Shown here one piece after another: positions 7,517 to 10,084 of a stretch of 10,084 bases of DNA. The stretch is taken from the NCBI GenBank assembly GCA_900321055.1, contig ONUQ01000051.1, positions 1-10,084 on the forward strand, in the 5' to 3' direction. This stretch comes from an uncultured Elusimicrobia bacterium (GTDB taxonomy: Bacteria; Elusimicrobiota; Endomicrobiia; Endomicrobiales; Endomicrobiaceae). Position 1 is the stretch's first letter, and the number at the start of each line of letters is the position of its first letter. A program made the position numbers and the translations under genes. The notes under the pieces were generated by a model. It had not been told where the DNA came from and searched no databases. It saw nothing but the letters and a program-made list of their open reading frames with translations.

Positions 7517-8866
7517 TCATCGTTTCCAATCTTCTATTTCTTTTTTTGCTACTGATATAATAGTATTTGCCATTCGCTTTATTTCTTTTTTATCTTGTCC
7601 TTCTAACATTACTCTCAACAAATTTTCCGTTCCCGAATATCTCACCAAAACCCTACCGTTATCACCTAATTCTTTTTCTATCTGTTTTATACATTTGGTT
7701 GTTTGTGATAAATTTTCTAACGGAACTTTTTTTTCTACTTTTTCATTTATCAAAATTTGAGGATACTTTTCTATCCATGAACACATTTGAGATAATGTCT
7801 TGTTTTCTGTCACCAAAATATTCAATAATTGTAATGCACTTATTATACCGTCTCCCGTATCTAACAATTGCTTAAATATAATGTGTCCCGATTGTTCTCC
7901 GCCGATAACAGCTTTATATTTTTTTAAATTTTCATATACATATCTGTCGCCAACTTTGCTTATAACGACATTTATTTTTTTTTGTTTTACGGCTTTTAAA
8001 AGCCCGATATTCGCCATAACCGTAGTAACTAAAGTATTGTTTTTAAGTTTATTATTTTCTTTCAAATAGTTTGATACTACAGCCAAAAAATAATCTCCGT
8101 CTCTTACAATACCTTTATCATCAACAGCTATTACTCTGTCGGCATCTCCGTCAAAAGCAAATCCGCAAAAAGCTTTTTTCTTTTTTACAACTTCCGCTAC
8201 CTGTTTAGGATGTAATGCTCCGCAATTTAAGTTAATGTTTTTACCTGTAGGTTTATTATTTATAACAATCACTTTTGCTTTTAACTTTTTCAATACTTGC
8301 GGTGCAATTTTATAAGATGCTCCGTTAGCACAATCTATTGCTATTGTTTTATTTTTTAACGAATTTTTAGGCATTAATGTTGTTAAAAAATTAACATACT
8401 GCTTTACTAAATTTTTCCCCGAAACATTCTTTACTTTTGAATTTTTGTTCAAAACTTTGTTCTCGTTTATATATTTAACTAAATTTTTTTCAATTTTACT
8501 TTCTACATTATCGGGAAGTTTTGTGCCCTTAGAACTAAAAAACTTTATCCCGTTATCCAAATAAGGATTATGAGAAGCCGATATTACAATTCCTGCCTGA
8601 TAATTATTGTTTTTTAATAAATATGCAACCGCAGGTGTAGGAAGAACTCCCAAATTAGTAACTTTCACTCCTGCAGAATTTATTCCTTTTTGCAATGCTT
8701 TTAATATTCTCTTACAAGACTCTCTGGTATCATAACCGATTAAAACTCCGTTACCTGTTTTATCCAGAGATTCTGCCAAAACATAACCTATTAAAGATAC
8801 TGTTTTGTTATCAAAAGGAAATTTATCAGATTTTCCTCTTATACCGTCTGTTCCAAAAAATTTCAT
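7517..8866 (-). CDS. glmM: Phosphoglucosamine mutase
   Basis: GlmM interconverts glucosamine 6-phosphate and glucosamine 1-phosphate, leading to UDP-N-acetylglucosamine for peptidoglycan and LPS. The 449-residue product matches the family length (about 445). It has the N-terminal FFGTDGIRG (3-11), the phosphoserine loop SASHNP (96-101, active serine S98), the Mg-binding DGDADR (239-244), a GGEQSG substrate loop, and the phosphate-binding RYSGTENLLRVMLEG (409-423). The exact MKFFGTDGIRG start and these loops favour GlmM over other phosphohexomutases. The protein is rich in lysine and asparagine, as expected from an AT-rich genome. A TAAGG site lies 9 nt before the ATG. It is separated from pdxJ by 324 bp, so it probably has its own promoter. 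Confidence 0.96.
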   Translation of the reverse strand: MKFFGTDGIRGKSDKFPFDNKTVSLIGYVLAESLDKTGNGVLIGYDTRESCKRILKALQKGINSAGVKVTNLGVLPTPAVAYLLKNNNYQAGIVISASHNPYLDNGIKFFSSKGTKLPDNVESKIEKNLVKYINENKVLNKNSKVKNVSGKNLVKQYVNFLTTLMPKNSLKNKTIAIDCANGASYKIAPQVLKKLKAKVIVINNKPTGKNINLNCGALHPKQVAEVVKKKKAFCGFAFDGDADRVIAVDDKGIVRDGDYFLAVVSNYLKENNKLKNNTLVTTVMANIGLLKAVKQKKINVVISKVGDRYVYENLKKYKAVIGGEQSGHIIFKQLLDTGDGIISALQLLNILVTENKTLSQMCSWIEKYPQILINEKVEKKVPLENLSQTTKCIKQIEKELGDNGRVLVRYSGTENLLRVMLEGQDKKEIKRMANTIISVAKKEIEDWKR

Positions 8867-8900
8867 ATTATTTAACCTTATATTAAAATCATATCTCTCT

Positions 8901-8906
8901 ATTATA
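8901..8906 (-). promoter_or_regulatory. Candidate -10 box of the glmM promoter
   Basis: A perfect TATAAT lies on the minus strand 34 nt upstream of the glmM ATG, which would give a leader of about 28 nt. The -35 region at the expected spacing (TTTATT) is poor, so the call rests on the -10 box and its position alone. Confidence 0.35.
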
Positions 8907-8997
8907 CAAAATTATAAAAATAAAATAAAAGAATTTCTCTTTTCCGAGAGATAGTTTATCAAATTTATATTAATAAAATCCATCGTGACCGGATAAA

Positions 8998-9079
8998 TTT
9001 TTATTTTCTTTACAGCAAAAATTTTTTTAAAAATATAACAATTATTGCTACATTGTTTTTGTTGTAAATAAAATAAAAA
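8998..9079. repeat. Long AT-rich inverted repeat in the divergent region
   Basis: Positions 8998-9021 pair with 9056-9079 over 24 positions, with one mismatch (9008/9069) and one G-T pair. The non-trivial core is TTTACAGCAAAAA (9009-9021) against TTTTTGTTGTAAA (9056-9068), around a 34-nt centre. The + strand side is followed by A's and six G's, not by T's, so it is not an ordinary terminator for a + transcript. Confidence 0.5.
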
Positions 9080-9148
9080 AAATAGGGGGGAAAAATAACA
9101 GTCATGGTAGTAGCAAAGGTTGTGTATTTTGTGTGGGTGTGTGGGGGG

Positions 9149-9177
9149 TTGCACATATTTTCTTAAATTTATATAAT
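9149..9177 (+). promoter_or_regulatory. Candidate sigma-70 promoter of the PMP-like gene
   Basis: TTGCAC (9149-9154) and a perfect TATAAT (9172-9177) are 17 nt apart, pointing to the gene at 9280. The -35 box matches the consensus only in its TTG. A second TATAAT at 9181-9186 arises from a 9-bp tandem duplication. Transcription from about 9184 would leave a leader of about 95 nt. A run of six G's abuts the -35 box. Confidence 0.5.
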
Positions 9178-9184
9178 TTATATA
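9167..9184 (+). repeat. 9-bp tandem repeat carrying two -10 boxes
   Basis: ATTTATATA is repeated exactly at 9167-9175 and 9176-9184 and is followed by ATTAG. Each copy junction creates a TATAAT, so the duplication doubles the -10 element. Confidence 0.7.
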
Positions 9185-9207
9185 ATTAGAACAAAACAGA
9201 TATTTTT

Positions 9208-9235
9208 TGTTATAAATATTATGTTATAAATATTA
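9208..9235 (+). repeat. Perfect 14-bp tandem repeat in the leader
   Basis: TGTTATAAATATTA occurs twice back to back, at 9208-9221 and 9222-9235. It lies between the candidate promoter and the ribosome site of the PMP-like gene and overlaps the next repeat by a few bases. Confidence 0.85.
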
Positions 9236-9280
9236 GTAAAAAAAAGGAGAATAAAATATTAGTAAAAAAGGAGGATAAAA
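9231..9280 (+). repeat. Tandem duplication of the Shine-Dalgarno segment
   Basis: Two near-identical units, 9231-9256 (26 nt) and 9257-9280 (24 nt), each read TATTAGTA, an A run, AGGAGR, then ATAAAA. The second unit supplies AAGGAGG (9268-9274), 5 nt before the ATG at 9280. The first contains AAGGAGA with no start codon behind it. The true start is therefore well fixed. Confidence 0.8.
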
Positions 9281-10084
9281 TGGTAAATGATTCTAGTCAT
9301 GGATGTAGTATCGGTAGGAAGTTTGTTGCAGTTTTGTTGGTTGCAGTTTTGGTTTTTACACAGTTAGGTTATGCAGAAACTAAAGAAGTTACAAATTATG
9401 GTGATTTTAGAAATGCGGTGCAGGGGACAGAAGATACCACAATAGAAATTAAAAACGATATTAAATATGCTGATGGTGAAATGACGCAAATGCAACAAAC
9501 AAAAAACATAGAGATAAAAGGAAACGAGCATAAGATAGATGCAGATGGTACAGGAGGAATCAGGATAGATGATAAGAACATAAAATTAACTGTTTCGTCT
9601 GCTACATTGTCTAATTTTTCTGGTAATAGGGACGAGAAAGGCGGTGCAATAAACAGTGCAGGTGTAGTGATAATAAAAAATTCTTCATTTACGGATAATG
9701 TTTCATTAAGATCTGACGGTGGAGCAATATTTATATCTTCCACAACAGGGAATTTAACAATAAGCAGTTCAGCATTTAGTTACAACTCTGCTAAAAACGG
9801 ATGGAGCGGAGCAGTACATGTATCGGGCGAAGCTAAAATAGAAGATTCTGAATTTAATAATAATAATGCAAAGTATGGCGGAGCAGTAACATCGGTATTG
9901 AACAGTAGCTTAACAGTAACGAATGCAAAGTTTACAAATAATACTGCATCTGAAATGGGTGCATTGGCAGTATTCGGAAAAGCAGAATTGACAAATGTGA
10001 ACTTTACCGGGAACAAATCAACATCTCAAGACGATGACGATCCGACATTAATTGGAGCAGGAGCATTAGGATTAGGGTCTGATG
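9280..10084 (+). CDS. Secreted PMP-repeat (autotransporter-like) surface protein, 5' part
   Basis: The frame is open from the ATG to the right edge (268 residues visible, no stop). A Sec signal peptide is clear: K/R at 13-14, hydrophobic core about 15-29, likely cleavage after LGYA (29-32). From about residue 107 the protein is made of repeats of roughly 25 residues pairing an FxxN motif with GGA[IV] or a variant, as in FSGN/GGAI, FTDN/GGAI, FSYN/SGAV, FNNN/GGAV and FTNN/MGAL. This is the signature of chlamydial polymorphic outer membrane proteins (PF02415), whose passengers form a right-handed beta-helix. A C-terminal beta-barrel would be expected beyond the window but is not seen. A strong AAGGAGG site lies 5 nt upstream. 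The role is probably adhesion or surface exposure; the target is unknown. Confidence 0.85.
   Translation, partial: MVNDSSHGCSIGRKFVAVLLVAVLVFTQLGYAETKEVTNYGDFRNAVQGTEDTTIEIKNDIKYADGEMTQMQQTKNIEIKGNEHKIDADGTGGIRIDDKNIKLTVSSATLSNFSGNRDEKGGAINSAGVVIIKNSSFTDNVSLRSDGGAIFISSTTGNLTISSSAFSYNSAKNGWSGAVHVSGEAKIEDSEFNNNNAKYGGAVTSVLNSSLTVTNAKFTNNTASEMGALAVFGKAELTNVNFTGNKSTSQDDDDPTLIGAGALGLGSD
9325..9351 (+). repeat. Tandem repeat within the signal-peptide codons
   Basis: GTTGCAGTTTTG occurs at 9325-9336 and again at 9340-9351, separated by TTG (15-bp period). It encodes the repeated VAVL of the signal-peptide core. Gain or loss of a unit would keep the frame and change the length of the hydrophobic core by five residues. 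Confidence 0.7.

Noticed and set aside
7381..7560. Possible + strand hydrophobic peptide overlapping the glmM 3' end
   Set aside because: The frame has about 60 open codons but no start codon or ribosome site, and it runs antisense into glmM.
8936..8951. TCTC/GAGA hairpin near 8940 as a terminator or riboswitch
   Set aside because: The stem has only about four pairs, with no following T-tract and no recognisable aptamer core.
9131..9150. G-quadruplex upstream of the PMP-like gene
   Set aside because: There are only two separated runs of three or more G's, not the four tracts needed for a standard three-tier quadruplex.
8912..9154. Minus-strand 80-codon frame in the divergent region
   Set aside because: It has a low-complexity, homopolymer-driven translation, reads through the inverted repeat and the G-rich promoter area, and has no family resemblance or good ribosome site.
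9396..10016. Minus-strand open frames opposite the PMP-like gene
   Set aside because: They are antisense shadows of a clear signal-peptide and repeat protein, with no motifs of their own.
1..10084. CRISPR array, IS element, phage or defence system
   Set aside because: No regularly spaced repeats, transposase, integrase, nuclease or toxin/antitoxin frames were seen; all sizeable genes are housekeeping, envelope or surface genes.

Overview
This is an AT-rich bacterial window that looks chromosomal. A Gram-negative host is suggested by a Wzy/WaaL-type O-antigen ligase fused to TPRs and by a secreted protein with chlamydial-PMP-type repeats. The low GC, the short Aquifex-type aconitase, the PMP-like repeat protein and a decayed moxR would fit an Elusimicrobiota/Endomicrobium-like host-associated lineage. 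That placement is inference; no gene here proves it.

Layout. Positions 2-64 hold the last codons of a + strand gene entering from the left. It is followed by a strong hairpin/T-tract terminator (113-168). From 118 to 7192 everything lies on the minus strand in what looks like one transcription unit, read right to left: pdxJ, tRNA-Thr(CGT), an O-antigen ligase/TPR membrane protein, aconitase, proA and a damaged moxR. Gaps are 2, 37, 34, 1 and 19 nt. After a gap of 324 bp comes glmM, also on the minus strand. A divergent intergenic region (8867-9279) then leads to the start of a large + strand gene for a secreted PMP-repeat (autotransporter-like) protein, which runs off the right edge.

How the genes relate. 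PdxJ makes pyridoxine 5'-phosphate. Aconitase feeds 2-oxoglutarate/glutamate synthesis, and ProA takes the glutamate branch to proline. GlmM makes the precursor of UDP-GlcNAc for peptidoglycan and LPS, and the ligase acts on cell-surface glycans. These are housekeeping and envelope genes, not a defence or mobile island.

Most notable points. (1) moxR has lost the Walker B Asp-Glu by a precise in-frame gap, has lost its C-terminal lid with sensor 2, and its last codons are the antisense of the neighbour's terminator, so it is very probably dead. (2) The leader of the PMP-like gene is built of successive short tandem duplications covering the -10 box, the 5' UTR and the Shine-Dalgarno site; a further one lies in the signal-peptide codons. 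(3) A long AT-rich inverted repeat sits in the divergent region. (4) An unexplained stretch of different composition follows glmM. I found no CRISPR array, IS element, rRNA, phage gene or clearly new enzymatic system.
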